Below, piece by piece: positions 36,737-46,355 of a stretch of DNA of 64,000 bases. The notes beneath the pieces were generated by a model. The model did not search any database, had not been told where the DNA came from, and worked only from the letters and a program-made list of their open reading frames with translations. How positions within the stretch are numbered: position 1 is the stretch's first letter; each line of letters opens with the position of its first letter. Source of the stretch: an uncultured Pelagimonas sp. (GTDB lineage: Bacteria; Pseudomonadota; Alphaproteobacteria; Rhodobacterales; Rhodobacteraceae); NCBI GenBank assembly GCA_947497905.1, contig CANMIH010000005.1:124001-188000 (forward strand), written 5' to 3'. A program made the position numbers and the translations under genes.

Positions 36737-37789
36737 TCAGTTCGAGTAGGAGAAGTTCAAGATAACCCCCTCAACCGCGTCCAGAAGTTGCAAACTACGT
36801 GGCCCCAGCTCACCCACTACATAGCAGGCAGGGCCATCCCCCTCATCCACCTCGGGCCAGGCAATGATCACCGGCCCCTGCCCATCCGAGGCGGCACATT
36901 CGGGGTGAATTTCAAGAAAACTACGGCGCATCAGATTGCCGTCGTAGATCTCGTCCAGCTGATTGCCCTGTACAATCCAGTAATAGCTGCTGTCGCCATC
37001 CGAGTCCCAATAGCCCTGAATATGATCCATGATGGCAGCATTGTCCTGACTGGGCATCACCGGCGGAGGCAGATCCCCCACCATGGCATATTCGCGAATG
37101 GTGACTTTGGCTGTATCGCCAGAATAGGAAATCAGGTCTCCTGAGATATCCCACTGCGTTCCGGTACTGGCCTCGTTTAGGGCCTCGATGATGTCGAAAT
37201 CTGTTGGATCATTTTCCGAGGCCACATAGGTCCAGCCATCCGCAAAGAACTCGCAGGCCAGCTCTTCGTTCGAAGCCCAGCAGCCCAGAAAATCGGCCCT
37301 AATGCTATAGGGTTCGCCATAAGTGCCGGGCCCTGCGGACCCAGCGCTCTTTGGGCTGGCATCGCCGGTGTGTGCGGCCTCCCCCACTGTACCGGCCGGC
37401 GCATCAGCTTCGGTCAAAGCCACGGAATAACTGCGCGCCTCGCCGGTGTCCTCTTCGCGAAACCCTTCGCGCCGATAGCCCCGCGCCTTGCAGTTTTCGT
37501 CGCCCTTGATGGTATAGGCCGAGGAATCTGTGCAAAACATGTACTTCTCGCTGGCAAACGCACCGTGTTTATTGGTGGCCCGCCAGTAGTAGTATCGTTT
37601 TTTCAGATCCCCTCCGACCACAACCGTGCAGTCATAGGGCTCGACCCCCCACCACCCTTCTGAGGTCCAGACCTTGTTTTCAACATAGCCAATCGACACG
37701 CTCGCGCGGACACCGGTTTCGTTGCAAAAGGTCAGTTCAGCCGCTGCAGGCGCAGCTGTGACAATCAGAAGAGCAGTAGGAAAACGCAT
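36737..37789 (-). CDS. Secreted DUF1036 protein in the arsenic operon
   Basis: 350 aa with a cleavable signal peptide (about residues 1-17, ending APAAA-E). Residues 18-127 form a DUF1036 domain with several Cys and a WWGVEPYDC patch. An Ala/Gly/Ser linker and a second Cys-containing region (about 160-345) follow that I do not recognise. Its start follows GAGGTG. It lies between the GAPDH and arsJ genes with gaps of 12 and 36 bases, so it is cotranscribed, but there is no proof of an arsenic role. Periplasmic location is predicted. Confidence 0.75.
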   Translation of the reverse strand: MRFPTALLIVTAAPAAAELTFCNETGVRASVSIGYVENKVWTSEGWWGVEPYDCTVVVGGDLKKRYYYWRATNKHGAFASEKYMFCTDSSAYTIKGDENCKARGYRREGFREEDTGEARSYSVALTEADAPAGTVGEAAHTGDASPKSAGSAGPGTYGEPYSIRADFLGCWASNEELACEFFADGWTYVASENDPTDFDIIEALNEASTGTQWDISGDLISYSGDTAKVTIREYAMVGDLPPPVMPSQDNAAIMDHIQGYWDSDGDSSYYWIVQGNQLDEIYDGNLMRRSFLEIHPECAASDGQGPVIIAWPEVDEGDGPACYVVGELGPRSLQLLDAVEGVILNFSYSN

Positions 37790-37801
37790 GGGACACCTCG
37801 G

Positions 37802-38800
37802 TTAAAGACTGTTGCCCACCATCAGCGCAACATCGGCCAAACGACAGGCGTATCCCCATTCATTATCATACCAGGCATAGATTTTCACCTGTGTGCCATT
37901 CACCACCATGGTTGAGGGCGCATCGACAATCGAACTGCGGGCGTCATTGGTGTAATCACACGACACCAGAGGCCGGGTTTCATAGCCCAAAATCCCCTGC
38001 AACGCGCCCTCTGAGGCCACGCGGAACATCTCGTTCACTTCTTCAACCGTGGTCTCGCGCTCAACCTCGAACACACAGTCGGTCAGCGAGGCATTCAACA
38101 GCGGCACACGCACTGCATGGCCGTTCAGACGGCCTTTGAGCTCAGGGTAGATCAGGGTGATCGCCGTGGCCGACCCGGTTGAGGTCGGGATTAGCGAATT
38201 AAGCGCCGAGCGCGCGCGCCGCAGGTCTTTGTGAGGTTTGTCCACAATGGTCTGGGTGTTGGTGACATCATGGATGGTGGTCATCGAGCCATGTTTGATG
38301 CCCAGACCCTCGTGGATCACCTTCACCACAGGGGCCAGACAGTTGGTGGTGCAGGAGGCTGCGGTGACAATCTTATGCACCTTAGGGTCATAGATCTCGT
38401 CATTCACCCCCATCACGATATTGGCGGCATTGCCGTCCTTCACCGGCGCGGACACCATAACTTTCTTCACTCCGGCATCAAAGTATGGCGCCAGACGGGC
38501 TTCGGTTTTGAAATAGCCGGTGCAGTCGATCACCACATCAACCCCATCGAGAGGCAGCTCTTCCAGAACCCGGGTCTGCGTTACAGGGATCCGCGTGCCA
38601 TCAATGGTGAGACTGTCCTCATCATGGTCAAAACGGGCGTCCCAGCGGCCATGCACCGTGTCGAACTCCAGCAGATGCGCATGAGTGGCGGCATCTCCCA
38701 TCGCGTCATTGATAAAGGCGATCTTTGCGCCCGCATCCAATAGGGGTTTGAGGACAAGTTTGCCCATCCGGCCAAGGCCATTGATTGCATAGGTGGTCAT
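37802..38800 (-). CDS. ArsJ-associated glyceraldehyde-3-phosphate dehydrogenase
   Basis: 332 aa GAPDH. NAD-binding [13 protein letters not shown] replaces the housekeeping GFGRIGR form. The catalytic Cys lies in [12 protein letters not shown], followed by the usual His region. Placed directly after the ArsR-ArsC gene and in an operon with arsJ, it fits the arsenate-using paralogue that makes 1-arseno-3-phosphoglycerate for ArsJ export. The ATG at 38800 is chosen because it begins at the first strand of the Rossmann fold; the extension to 38830 overlaps the upstream gene. Confidence 0.93.
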   Translation of the reverse strand: MTTYAINGLGRMGKLVLKPLLDAGAKIAFINDAMGDAATHAHLLEFDTVHGRWDARFDHDEDSLTIDGTRIPVTQTRVLEELPLDGVDVVIDCTGYFKTEARLAPYFDAGVKKVMVSAPVKDGNAANIVMGVNDEIYDPKVHKIVTAASCTTNCLAPVVKVIHEGLGIKHGSMTTIHDVTNTQTIVDKPHKDLRRARSALNSLIPTSTGSATAITLIYPELKGRLNGHAVRVPLLNASLTDCVFEVERETTVEEVNEMFRVASEGALQGILGYETRPLVSCDYTNDARSSIVDAPSTMVVNGTQVKIYAWYDNEWGYACRLADVALMVGNSL

Positions 38801-38804
38801 TGTC

Positions 38805-39626
38805 TTACGTGTCCTGTTTCGCGATATCATCGATGTGGTTTTGCAGGCTGGCGCGGTCGAGCGTTTCTACCGGCAGCGCAACAAAGGCCTGAATTCGGTT
38901 GCGCAGCGCGCCATAAACCTGTTGGAAGGCCAGCTTTTTCTCGGCCTCAGTGCCCTCAGCCTTAACAGGATCGGGCTGCCCCCAATGGCCGCTCATCGGC
39001 TGACCCGGCCAGGGTGGGCATTCTTCATTGGCAGCGGCGTCACACACCGTGAACACAAAATCCATCTGCGGCGCGGCCTCCCCTTCGAACTCTGAGACAT
39101 GTTTTGAGCGCAGGCCACTGATGTCATGGCCTTTCGCGCTCAGAACCTCGACCGCATAGGGGTTCAGTTCAGATTGCGGATTGGTGCCTGCAGAATAGAC
39201 TGTGAACCGCCCATCCCCCAACTCGCGCAACAGCGTTTCGGCAAAGATCGACCGCGCCGAATTTCCCGAACAGATGAACAGCGCAGTGTAGGTCTTGGTC
39301 ATGTCACGCTCCTTTGGCGTTTGTGACGTCAAACAGATCTCCGGTCGCCCCCGACAACAATCGGCGGCCAGATAAGTCACAAGGCCAGACGCCGCCTCGG
39401 TATCTGCCGCATACAGCAGCGACGTGCCCTCACGCGCCTGCGTTATCAGACCCGCTTGACGCAATTGCGACAAAGCCTGCGACAGCGATGAGGCCGGCAG
39501 GTTCAGCACACGGGCGATCTCGCCCGCCGGCAAACGGTCCGGGAACCGCCGCATCAACAGACGAAAGATCGCCAGACGGCGCTCATGCGCGAGGGTGAAC
39601 AACTGGGCGAGCACTTCTTTTTCCAT
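38805..39626 (-). CDS. ArsR-ArsC fusion: As-responsive repressor plus LMW-phosphatase-type arsenate reductase
   Basis: 273 aa. Residues 1-88 are an ArsR winged helix. C90, C91 and C98 ([10 protein letters not shown]) form a likely As(III) site. Residues 110-270 are a thioredoxin-type ArsC with the CX5R loop C119-SGNSA-R125 and later Cys pair ([10 protein letters not shown]). The ATG at 39626 is preferred over a TTG at 39662. An internal ATG at 39302 has AGGAG seven bases upstream and would give free ArsC. It heads the arsenic operon. Confidence 0.9.
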   Translation of the reverse strand: MEKEVLAQLFTLAHERRLAIFRLLMRRFPDRLPAGEIARVLNLPASSLSQALSQLRQAGLITQAREGTSLLYAADTEAASGLVTYLAADCCRGRPEICLTSQTPKERDMTKTYTALFICSGNSARSIFAETLLRELGDGRFTVYSAGTNPQSELNPYAVEVLSAKGHDISGLRSKHVSEFEGEAAPQMDFVFTVCDAAANEECPPWPGQPMSGHWGQPDPVKAEGTEAEKKLAFQQVYGALRNRIQAFVALPVETLDRASLQNHIDDIAKQDT

Positions 39627-39688
39627 ATTTCTGGAATTACGGAAATAGTACACCTTTTGCAAATGACAGTTTTGTAAAACGACGCAAA

Positions 39689-39719
39689 AAGGGCGGCACG
39701 CCCACTGCGCACCGCCCTT
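39689..39719 (-). terminator. Intrinsic terminator downstream of TRAP dctM
   Basis: On the minus strand AAGGGCGG...CCGCCCTT (39712-39719 / 39689-39696) with additional inner pairing, followed by TTTTT. It terminates the dctPQM transcript before the arsenic promoter. Confidence 0.85.
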
Positions 39720-39720
39720 C

Positions 39721-39779
39721 TGCTTTTCAAAAATACTCCGGGTGAATTGGTCGTCAGGCCAAAAGGGCTGCGCCCTCCC
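39721..39779 (-). repeat. Intergenic hairpin-plus-GAGTATTT box, copy 2
   Basis: On the minus strand, just after the dctM stop: AGGG/CCCT hairpin, an imperfect TTGGCC/GACCAA hairpin, then GGAGTATTTTTGAAAAG, followed by the terminator at 39689-39719. It shares layout and sequence with copy 1. Confidence 0.6.
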
Positions 39780-41177
39780 TCACGCCAGTGACGGCAACCA
39801 AAGCACAATCCACGGGAAGGCCACCAAAAGTCCGATGGTTACGGCATCGGCAACAAAGAACGGCGTCACGCCGCGGAACACATCTTGAACCGACAGCTCA
39901 GGGCGCACCCCGGCCACCACAAAGCAGTTCAATCCGATGGGCGGCGTGATCAGACAGAACTCGGCCATCTTCACCACCAGAATACCGAACCAGATCGCAC
40001 ACATTGGCCCGCTCATGCCAAAGGCGCTGTCGGCGGCTGAGACAAACTCGCCCCCGTTCAGCGCCATCACCGCCGGGTAGACCACAGGAAGCGTCAACAA
40101 AAGCATGCCAATCGCATCCATGAACATCCCCAGCACCGCATAGGCCAGCAGAATGCAAATCAGGATCAGCAGCGGCGAATACTCCAATGCGGTGATCCAA
40201 TCGGCAAAGGCCGTCGGCAGATCCGCAAAGCCAAGAAACCGCACATAGATCAACACACCCCAGATGATCGAAAAGATCATCACGGTCAGCTTAGCGGTTT
40301 CGATCAGGGCGTCTTTCAGCTGCGGCACGCGCATGCCCCGGAAGATCGCCATACAAAACACGATGAAGGCACCGATCGCCCCACCTTCGGTCGGTGTACC
40401 CCAGGCCTCGCCAAAGGGGTTGTAGACAAAGAAGATGATGATCACGACCACCGCGACAATCGGCAGCGCAGGTGGCAATGCCATAAACCGCTCTTTCCAG
40501 GTGAAACCGGTCACCGGCGGCCCAAAATTCGGAATGGTCAGCGCCAGACCAATGATGAGCAACCCATAGATGATCGCCGAGAACAGCCCGGGAATGAAGC
40601 CCGCCAGCAGCAGCCGCCCAACATCCTGCTCTACAATAATCGCGTAGATCACAAGGATCGCCGAGGGTGGGATCAGTGAGGCCAGCGTACCGCCCGCTGC
40701 GACAACTCCGGCGGCAAACCGCTTGTCATAGCCCACCTTCAACATCTCTGGGATGGCGATTCGGGCAAAGACCGCCGCAGTCGCAACCGAGGCTCCGGAC
40801 ACCGCCGCAAAGCCTGCGGTAGCAAAGACGGTGGACACGGCCAAGCCCCCCGGCACCCAAGCAATCCAGCGTTTCGCCGCCTCAAACAGCGCCCGCGTCA
40901 GACCGGCATAATAGGCCAGATAACCGATCAAAATAAAGGTTGGGATCAGCGACAAGGCCTGAGAACTCACCTTGGAATGAGGGACTTGCCCGGCGATCTT
41001 CACGCTGATCTCAATGGCCTTCCAAAGCCGCTCGGGATCGTAGCCAAACTGATCCCAGCGCAGCCAGACCAAGCCAATCAACCCCGCGAGACCGGCGGCA
41101 AAGGCCACGCGCATTCCCAAAACCACAAAGACCAGCATGCCGCTGGTGACCCACAGGCCGATTTCGATCTTATCCAT
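39780..41177 (-). CDS. dctM: TRAP transporter large permease (DctM type)
   Basis: 465 aa with about 12 hydrophobic segments typical of DctM, and the conserved GAKAS-like region replaced by GASVATAAVFARIAIPEML. It couples Na+ flux to solute uptake with the small permease and binding protein upstream. The start ATG at 41177 shares one base with the dctQ stop (TGATG). A longer frame to 41282 lies inside dctQ. It is the last gene of the operon, followed by a box and a terminator. Confidence 0.9.
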   Translation of the reverse strand: MDKIEIGLWVTSGMLVFVVLGMRVAFAAGLAGLIGLVWLRWDQFGYDPERLWKAIEISVKIAGQVPHSKVSSQALSLIPTFILIGYLAYYAGLTRALFEAAKRWIAWVPGGLAVSTVFATAGFAAVSGASVATAAVFARIAIPEMLKVGYDKRFAAGVVAAGGTLASLIPPSAILVIYAIIVEQDVGRLLLAGFIPGLFSAIIYGLLIIGLALTIPNFGPPVTGFTWKERFMALPPALPIVAVVVIIIFFVYNPFGEAWGTPTEGGAIGAFIVFCMAIFRGMRVPQLKDALIETAKLTVMIFSIIWGVLIYVRFLGFADLPTAFADWITALEYSPLLILICILLAYAVLGMFMDAIGMLLLTLPVVYPAVMALNGGEFVSAADSAFGMSGPMCAIWFGILVVKMAEFCLITPPIGLNCFVVAGVRPELSVQDVFRGVTPFFVADAVTIGLLVAFPWIVLWLPSLA

Positions 41178-41806
41178 CAGTCCTGCCCCATCATCTGGTC
41201 CGCTTCCGCCGCGGCCTGTTCCGCGACAGTCTGGATCAAGGGCACAGCGACGGGCCGGTCCAGCCCGAGCACAAAGGCCCACCCATAGGCCACCAGCTGC
41301 AACACCAATCGCAGCGCCATCACCGCAAAGGCCGCAGGCACAACAAGCTTGGAGGGCCAGATCGGCAGGCCAATATCAATCGAACTGTCGCGGCTGAAGT
41401 TCGGTGCATTCCAGTCAAAGCTGCGATCAAAATGCGCCCAGGTGCCCCAGACCAGCGCAAGGATCAGGATCAACACACCAAAGGTGGTGATGAACTCGAC
41501 CAACCAAAGCAACCGGCCCTTCAGATGACTGACCAGAATGTCCATACGAATATGCCCGCCATTGCGCAGCACATAAGACACGCCAAGAATGGCGATAAAG
41601 GGCATCGCAGATTCAATCCAGTCGACATAGCCCGGCAATGGCTCATTAAACCCATTGCGCCCGGTCACTGACACCACCGCGAGAAACATCAACGCAAAGG
41701 CGCAAAAACCTGAAATAAATGCAAAAAACCGCTCAACAGGCTCAAGCGCGCGATCCATGCGGCTTAGCCAGCTACTGTCACTCAGGACAGTTGATTGTCC
41801 AGCCAT
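41177..41806 (-). CDS. dctQ: TRAP transporter small permease (DctQ type)
   Basis: 209 aa with four membrane segments (about 28-48, 65-83, 103-123, 150-170). The start at 41806 is preferred over a TTG at 41818. It lies 87 bases downstream of dctP with a hairpin in between, and couples to dctM by TGATG. The solute of the system is unknown. Confidence 0.85.
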   Translation of the reverse strand: MAGQSTVLSDSSWLSRMDRALEPVERFFAFISGFCAFALMFLAVVSVTGRNGFNEPLPGYVDWIESAMPFIAILGVSYVLRNGGHIRMDILVSHLKGRLLWLVEFITTFGVLILILALVWGTWAHFDRSFDWNAPNFSRDSSIDIGLPIWPSKLVVPAAFAVMALRLVLQLVAYGWAFVLGLDRPVAVPLIQTVAEQAAAEADQMMGQD

Positions 41807-41829
41807 GACACCCCCCAATTATAGTAAAG

Positions 41830-41855
41830 AACGCCCCGGATGGGTCCGGGGCGTT
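41830..41855 (-). terminator. Intra-operon hairpin between dctP and dctQ
   Basis: 11-bp perfect stem AACGCCCCGGA / TCCGGGGCGTT with a 4-nt loop. The T tract is weak (CTTTA), which suggests partial termination so that the binding protein is made in excess over the permease. A second GGGGG/CCCCC hairpin lies just upstream at 41863-41884. Confidence 0.65.
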
Positions 41856-41893
41856 TCAAGGCGGGGGCACACAGCGGCACCCCCGTTCACAGA

Positions 41894-42910
41894 TCAGTTG
41901 CCTGCGCGCACGTCTTCGAGTGTTTTGTACACAAGATCATACAGTTCCTGTGCAGGAAGCCCCTGCGCGCTCATATCCGCCAGCCAGGCATCATGGATCG
42001 GCTTACCTGCGGCCTCGCGGAACTTGGCGAGCTCGGCGTCCGAGATCTCAACCTTGGTCACACCTTTTTCCGCCAGAACGGAATCCCAACGCTCAAGCAG
42101 CGTGCCGTAGTTGGCCAGATAATGGGCAATCGCCTCATCCACCGAGCTGTCCAGCGCGGCGCGGTGCTCATCCGACAGGCTTTCATAGGCGTCGATGTTC
42201 ACCACAACCGGGCAGTTTACGGTGCCGGGGTTTAGGTTTGCGGTCCACCAATCGGCCTGATTGATGGTACCAAAGGCCAGATGCGCGTGCTGGGCAAAGG
42301 CCACGGTATCCACAACGCCGCTGTCCATTGCCTGATAGGCTTCGGTGGCTGTCACTGAAGTCGGAACACCACCAACCGCAGAGAAGGCTTTGCCCAACCC
42401 ACCGGTGGCGCGCACACGCATGCCATCGAAATCAGCCAGTTCATCACGCGGCTCGCCGGTGCCAACAATATTGTACTGCGGCATGGGCGAGGTCATCAGC
42501 ATCTTGGCGTTCCACTGCGCCATTTCTTCGACAACCGCCGGATGGCCATAGACCGCGTGGCTCACCGCCACTTCCTCTTCCAGATTGGCGGTGCCGATGA
42601 AGGGCAGTTCAAGCACTGTGATCGCGCGGTTTTTGTCGGCGTGGTAGCCGGCACAGAACTGCGCCATCTCAAAGGCACCAATTGAGATCCCATCCAGGTT
42701 CTCGCGGTTCTTCGACAGACCACCGTAAGACACATTCATGGTGAACTCACCACCAGTCTTCTCAGACACCAGCTCAGCCAGTTTCTCAACATGTTCGGTA
42801 AAGGCACGACGTTTGCCCCAGACAGAGACATTCCATTCAACGGCCAGCGCTTCACCAGCAAAGCCAATCGCAAGCGCAGTTGTCAGCAGACGTGCGGTCA
42901 ATGTTTTCAT
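41894..42910 (-). CDS. dctP: TRAP transporter substrate-binding protein (DctP type)
   Basis: 338 aa periplasmic binding protein. A signal peptide (about residues 1-23, ending ALA) is followed by a DctP-fold body with the conserved RVRATGG strand, whose Arg contacts the substrate carboxylate in relatives. It is encoded first in the operon and separated from dctQM by a hairpin. The ligand is probably a carboxylate, of unknown identity. Confidence 0.9.
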   Translation of the reverse strand: MKTLTARLLTTALAIGFAGEALAVEWNVSVWGKRRAFTEHVEKLAELVSEKTGGEFTMNVSYGGLSKNRENLDGISIGAFEMAQFCAGYHADKNRAITVLELPFIGTANLEEEVAVSHAVYGHPAVVEEMAQWNAKMLMTSPMPQYNIVGTGEPRDELADFDGMRVRATGGLGKAFSAVGGVPTSVTATEAYQAMDSGVVDTVAFAQHAHLAFGTINQADWWTANLNPGTVNCPVVVNIDAYESLSDEHRAALDSSVDEAIAHYLANYGTLLERWDSVLAEKGVTKVEISDAELAKFREAAGKPIHDAWLADMSAQGLPAQELYDLVYKTLEDVRAGN

Positions 42911-43343
42911 AGTATCCTCCCTAAGGACAAAGTCATTTTTATGTGGGCTGAGCCTAGCTCAACCCGGGCTCCATTCAACCCCAAAGCCCAGAATCACGGT
43001 GGGCGAGGCCAGAGCTGGGTCTCCCCCTTGTGTCTAACCTTGCATCCTTTTGTCACACCATACCCAATACCCCGTAGTCGACGTGATGACGGAACGTTGG
43101 CTGATACCCGTTCAGGTGGTGGCGCAAACAATCCAAAGCGGATCTGTGCAAAACAAAGCACTTGGCTCGGTTCTGGCAAATTCATTTACTAATTTTCGCA
43201 CCTATTGGAAATTACTTTACAGATAAATCATTACAAACAAATAGGTTATTCAGTAATTTTCTGTTTACGCTATTGTAACAGCGAGGCGTAGCTGGCCCAC
43301 TTGACGCTACGTGAGGAGAGTTTTTCTAAGGGAGGTATTTGCT
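42911..43343. promoter_or_regulatory. Divergent promoter region of dctP and acs
   Basis: 433 bases without a convincing gene. The right part (43180-43280) is AT-rich and probably contains the acs promoter. TACCCAATACCCCGTAG lies at 43061-43077 and may be a regulator site; the protein is unknown. A 46-codon frame at 43086 has no SD. Confidence 0.45.
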
Positions 43344-45314
43344 ATGACCGAACAGAAACCCATCACAGAGGGTGTCTTTCCCCCATCCGCAGAGCTTGTC
43401 GCTGGCGCGCATGTAGATGCGGGACGGTATGATGAGATGTATGCGCGGTCGCTTTCTGATCCGGAAGGGTTCTGGGCGGATCAGGCGCAGCGTCTGGACT
43501 GGATCAAAGCCCCCACCGAGATCAAGGATGTCGATTACAGCTTTGGTCAGGTCAAGATCAACTGGTACGCCGATGGCACGCTGAATGTGGCCGCCAACTG
43601 TATTGACCGCCATCTTGAGACCCGCGGCGATCAGACGGCGATCATCTGGGAACCCGACAGCCCCGACGAGCCCGCTCAGCACATCACCTATAAAGAGCTG
43701 CACAAAAACACCTGCCGCATGGCCAATGTGCTCGAAAGCCTCGGCGTGGGCAGAGGTGACCGGGTGGTGATCTATCTGCCCATGGTGCCTGAGGCCGCCT
43801 ATGCCATGCTGGCCTGCGCGCGCATTGGTGCAATCCATTCGATTGTCTTTGCCGGCTTCTCGCCCGATGCGCTGGCCGCACGAGTGAACGGCTGTGACGC
43901 CAAGGTGCTCATCACCGCGGATGAGGCCCCGCGCGGCGGTCGCAAGACCCCGCTCAAAACCAATGCCGACAAGGCTCTGCTACATTGCAAAGACACGGTC
44001 AAATGTCTGGTGGTCAAGCGCACCGGCGGTCAGACCACATGGGTCGAGGGCCGTGATTTCGACTACACCGAGATGGCGCTTGAGGTCAGCGAGTTCAATC
44101 AACCCGCCGAAATGAATGCCGAAGATCCGCTGTTCATCCTCTACACCTCCGGCTCCACCGGTCAACCCAAGGGCGTGGTGCACAGCTCGGGCGGCTATCT
44201 CACCTATGCGGCGCTGACCCATGAGGTGACCTTTGATTACCATGACGGTGACGTCTACTGGTGCACCGCCGATGTGGGCTGGGTCACCGGCCACAGCTAT
44301 ATCGTCTATGGTCCGCTGGCCAATGGCGCCACCACGCTGATGTTTGAGGGCGTGCCCACCTTCCCCGATGCCTCGCGCTTCTGGCAGGTCTGTGAAAAAC
44401 ACAAGGTCACCCAGTTCTACACCGCCCCCACCGCCATCCGGGCGCTGATGGGCCAGGGCAATGAGTTTGTGGAGAAATGTGACCTCTCCAGCCTGCGCAT
44501 TCTGGGCACCGTGGGGGAACCGATCAACCCCGAGGCCTGGAACTGGTACAATGATGTGGTCGGCGGCGGGCGCTGCCCGATTGTTGACACCTGGTGGCAG
44601 ACCGAGACCGGCGGGCATCTGATGACCCCGCTGCCCGGCGCCCATGCCACCAAACCCGGTGCAGCGATGAAGCCCTTCTTTGGTGTGCAGCCGGTGGTGC
44701 TGGACCCGACCTCCGGCGCAGAGATCCACGAGACCCCAACCGAGGGTGTGCTTTGTATCAAAGACAGCTGGCCCGGTCAGATGCGCACCGTCTGGGGCGA
44801 TCATGAGCGGTTCGAGAAGACCTATTTCTCGGATTACAAAGGCTATTACTTCACCGGCGACGGCTGTCGCCGCGACGAGGATGGCGATTACTGGATCACC
44901 GGCCGCGTCGATGATGTGATCAATGTCTCGGGCCACCGCATGGGCACCGCCGAGGTGGAAAGCGCGCTTGTGGCCCATGAGAAGGTCGCCGAAGCCGCCG
45001 TTGTGGGTTATCCGCATGAGATCAAAGGTCAGGGCATCTATTGCTATGTCACTCTGATGAATGGCGAAGAGCCCAGCGAAGAGCTGCGCAAAGAGCTGCG
45101 CACCTGGGTGCGGACCGAGATTGGCCCCATCGCCAGCCCGGATCTTATCCAATGGGCCCCTGGCCTGCCCAAAACCCGTTCCGGCAAAATCATGCGCCGC
45201 ATCCTGCGCAAAATCGCCGAAAACGACTACGGCGCACTCGGCGACACCTCAACTCTCGCCGACCCTTCCGTCGTCGATAACCTCGTCGACAACCGCATGA
45301 ACCGGGAGGGCTAA
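43344..45314 (+). CDS. acs: Acetyl-CoA synthetase (AMP-forming)
   Basis: 656 aa, the normal length. It activates acetate to acetyl-CoA with ATP, releasing AMP and PPi. Motifs: A3 [11 protein letters not shown] (about residue 263), the adenylate-binding [23 protein letters not shown], and the C-terminal [11 protein letters not shown] whose Lys is catalytic and the usual regulatory acetylation site. The ATG at 43344 follows a strong AGGGAGG SD. The three bases to adk show a shared transcript. Confidence 0.97.
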   Translation: MTEQKPITEGVFPPSAELVAGAHVDAGRYDEMYARSLSDPEGFWADQAQRLDWIKAPTEIKDVDYSFGQVKINWYADGTLNVAANCIDRHLETRGDQTAIIWEPDSPDEPAQHITYKELHKNTCRMANVLESLGVGRGDRVVIYLPMVPEAAYAMLACARIGAIHSIVFAGFSPDALAARVNGCDAKVLITADEAPRGGRKTPLKTNADKALLHCKDTVKCLVVKRTGGQTTWVEGRDFDYTEMALEVSEFNQPAEMNAEDPLFILYTSGSTGQPKGVVHSSGGYLTYAALTHEVTFDYHDGDVYWCTADVGWVTGHSYIVYGPLANGATTLMFEGVPTFPDASRFWQVCEKHKVTQFYTAPTAIRALMGQGNEFVEKCDLSSLRILGTVGEPINPEAWNWYNDVVGGGRCPIVDTWWQTETGGHLMTPLPGAHATKPGAAMKPFFGVQPVVLDPTSGAEIHETPTEGVLCIKDSWPGQMRTVWGDHERFEKTYFSDYKGYYFTGDGCRRDEDGDYWITGRVDDVINVSGHRMGTAEVESALVAHEKVAEAAVVGYPHEIKGQGIYCYVTLMNGEEPSEELRKELRTWVRTEIGPIASPDLIQWAPGLPKTRSGKIMRRILRKIAENDYGALGDTSTLADPSVVDNLVDNRMNREG

Positions 45315-45317
45315 ACA

Positions 45318-46004
45318 ATGGATGGTAGCTCAAACGGAGTAATTGCCTCGGTCCTGATCCTGCTTGGCCCCCCCGGGGCCGGCAAAGGCACCCAGGCGCG
45401 GATGTTGGAAGAGCGTTTTGGCTTTGTGCAACTGTCAACCGGTGACCTGTTGCGCGCGGCGGTGTCCGCGGGCACAGAAGCGGGCCTGCGCGCCAAAGCA
45501 GTGATGGAGGCCGGAGAACTGGTGAGCGACGACATTGTCATCGCCATTCTCAAAGATCGTCTTGCCGACCCGGATTGCGCCAAAGGCGTGATCCTTGACG
45601 GTTTCCCCCGCACCACGGTGCAGGCCGAAGCGCTGGACACCCTTCTGGAGGCCAGCGGCCAGCGCATCAATGGCGCCATCAGCCTTGAGGTTGATGATGC
45701 CGCCATGGTGACCCGGATTGCCGGGCGTTACACCTGCGCGGGCTGTGGCGAAGGCTGGCACGACAGTTTCAAACAACCCAAAACCGCAGGGGTCTGCGAC
45801 AATTGCGGCGGCACCGAGATGAAGCGGCGTGCCGATGACAATGCCGAGACCGTGGCCAGCCGTCTGGAGGCCTACCACGCCCAGACCGCGCCCCTGATCA
45901 CCTACTACCAGAATAAGGCTGTTCTGCATCGCATCAATGCGATGGGGGACATCGCTGAGATCGCCACCGAGATGGGTGCGATTGTTCGGGGCGTTACCCA
46001 GTAA
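45318..46004 (+). CDS. adk: Adenylate kinase (Cys4-LID type)
   Basis: 228 aa. The P-loop is GPPGAGKG at about residues 17-24, with LSTGDLLR and DGFPRT downstream. The LID carries four Cys (CAGC...CDNC), so it binds structural zinc. It converts AMP + ATP to 2 ADP. Its place between acs and the acetate symporter suits recycling of AMP released by Acs. A separate housekeeping adk likely lies elsewhere in the genome; that is an inference. The start is an ATG three bases after the acs stop. Confidence 0.95.
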   Translation: MDGSSNGVIASVLILLGPPGAGKGTQARMLEERFGFVQLSTGDLLRAAVSAGTEAGLRAKAVMEAGELVSDDIVIAILKDRLADPDCAKGVILDGFPRTTVQAEALDTLLEASGQRINGAISLEVDDAAMVTRIAGRYTCAGCGEGWHDSFKQPKTAGVCDNCGGTEMKRRADDNAETVASRLEAYHAQTAPLITYYQNKAVLHRINAMGDIAEIATEMGAIVRGVTQ

Positions 46005-46061
46005 CACCCCATCCCTGCCCGGATCGAGGACCGGGCACTTCGGAGGAAGAGGAGGACCGCC

Positions 46062-46349
46062 ATGGCGGATCATACATCACAAGAGGCGCAGTCGGCTGAG
46101 ACCACCGACAAAGGCTATTGGGCCGCAAACATGCGCATCATTTACATCAGCCTGATCATCTGGGCTGTGGTCAGCTTTGGCTTTGGCATTCTGCTGCGTC
46201 CGCTGCTGGCTGGCATTCAGGTGGGCGGCACCGATCTGGGCTTTTGGTTTGCCCAGCAGGGATCGATCCTGGTCTTTTTGGGTCTGATCTTTTTCTACGC
46301 CTGGCGCATGAACAAGCTCGACCGCGAATACGGCGTCGACGAGGAGTAA
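46062..46349 (+). CDS. DUF4212 small subunit of acetate symporter
   Basis: 95 aa with two membrane segments (about 25-47 and 65-83). The family is always found directly before ActP-type sodium:solute symporters and is thought to be a small auxiliary subunit. It lies 57 bases after adk and six bases before the symporter, with a GGAGGA SD. A coupled role in transport is inferred from the family and its position. Confidence 0.88.
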   Translation: MADHTSQEAQSAETTDKGYWAANMRIIYISLIIWAVVSFGFGILLRPLLAGIQVGGTDLGFWFAQQGSILVFLGLIFFYAWRMNKLDREYGVDEE

Positions 46350-46355
46350 GACAGA

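Noticed and set aside
43086-43226. 46-codon frame upstream of acs
   Set aside because: There is no Shine-Dalgarno sequence and no hydrophobic or leader-peptide signature. It lies in the promoter region and is probably chance.
43980-45152. 390-codon minus-strand frame
   Set aside because: It is antisense to acs, with low-complexity Gly/His-rich translation.
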